Assembly: GCA_030247675.1 (NCBI GenBank) | Contig: JAOTRX010000002.1 | Span: forward strand, 496,001-560,000 | Direction: 5' to 3' | Length of the DNA stretch: 64,000 nt | From: Desulforhopalus sp. | GTDB lineage: Bacteria > Desulfobacterota > Desulfobulbia > Desulfobulbales > Desulfocapsaceae | Shown here: positions 63,931 through 64,000 of the stretch, piece after piece | Layout of the letters: each line of letters begins with the position of its first letter | How positions within the stretch are numbered: the first letter of the stretch is position 1 | Notes under the pieces: generated by a model | What the model was told of the DNA's origin: nothing | What the model saw: only the letters and a program-made list of their open reading frames with translations | Databases searched by the model: none | Made by a program: the position numbers and the translations under genes

Positions 63931-64000
63931 GAACGAAACAGCTGTAAGGAAATTTCCCGCGTATTATCCCGACTGTTTGCATGGCGGTTGGGTTGATTTG
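63917..64000 (+). CDS. Start of an unknown gene, cut by the window end
   Basis: ATG 63917 overlaps the Nudix stop by 14 nt and follows AAGGAGG at workable spacing. The frame stays open for 28 codons to the window edge (MLGIKNETAVRKFP and on). The product cannot be named from this fragment. Confidence 0.5.
   Translation, partial: MLGIKNETAVRKFPAYYPDCLHGGWVDL

Overview
The window carries dsrA, dsrB and dsrD, the dissimilatory sulfite reductase genes, so the organism is a sulfate- or sulfur-compound-reducing (or disproportionating) anaerobe. The protein style (signal-peptide b subunit next to a b' subunit in the ATP synthase, NIL-ferredoxin protein, SAP-like cysteine protein, moderate G+C by eye) fits Desulfobacterota, most likely the Desulfobulbales (Desulfobulbaceae/Desulfocapsaceae). 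I cannot place it to genus from the sequence alone. Nearly all of the window is chromosomal housekeeping DNA. The only mobile element seen is one IS481-like insertion sequence. I found no tRNA, rRNA or CRISPR array.

Layout. 1-0.7 kb: 3' end of pgi. 0.7-3.8 kb: dsrAB-dsrD with a promoter, a possible 20-codon leader ORF, an internal hairpin and a strong terminator. 3.8-8.5 kb: birA, the metK-ahcY methyl-cycle pair (minus strand) and kdsD. 8.5-12.4 kb: a divergent pair of poorly characterised genes. One is an 838-residue membrane protein that starts with a ubiquitin-conjugating-enzyme (E2)-like domain; the other is a cyclic-nucleotide-binding/DUF4388 protein. 12.4-19.5 kb: minus-strand units secDF-ykgJ-HAD and trxA-trxB-bamD, with a plus-strand NIL/ferredoxin gene between them. 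19.9-25.2 kb: hemL, the Fo part of the ATP synthase (atpZ, atpI-like, atpB, atpE), a nucleoside phosphorylase and rimO. 25.3-29 kb (minus): ihfB/hup and yjbQ-small gene-ubiD-rluB. 29.5-36.7 kb: a carbon-storage and glycolysis block with a GlgA-like synthase, gapA and a 1425-residue PPDK-related protein. 36.9-41.3 kb: small redox/regulatory genes, an isochorismatase-like hydrolase and alaS. 41.6-47.6 kb: the rest of the ATP synthase (b', b, delta, alpha, gamma, beta, epsilon). 48.0-49.2 kb: the IS element. 49.2-55 kb (minus): N-acetylmuramoyl-L-alanine amidase, then metallophosphoesterase-HIT-mutS. 55.3-56.8 kb: efp and its lysyltransferase epmA. 56.9-60.6 kb: exopolysaccharide chain-length/tyrosine-kinase genes. 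60.7-64 kb: YgiQ-type radical SAM protein, a NarL-type response regulator, a Nudix hydrolase and the start of one more gene.

Functional links. DsrAB reduces sulfite, and the H+-type ATP synthase (in two blocks about 18.6 kb apart) uses the resulting gradient. GlgA, GAPDH and the PPDK-like protein suggest control of glycogen and gluconeogenic carbon. EF-P is encoded directly before its modifying enzyme.

The most notable points are the E2-like membrane protein, a 48-bp duplicated RNA-like element with covarying stem pairs in the polysaccharide locus, an intrinsic terminator embedded in the start of epmA, a PPDK homologue with a very long N-terminal region and no PEP/pyruvate barrel, and a GlgA with an altered KTGG motif.
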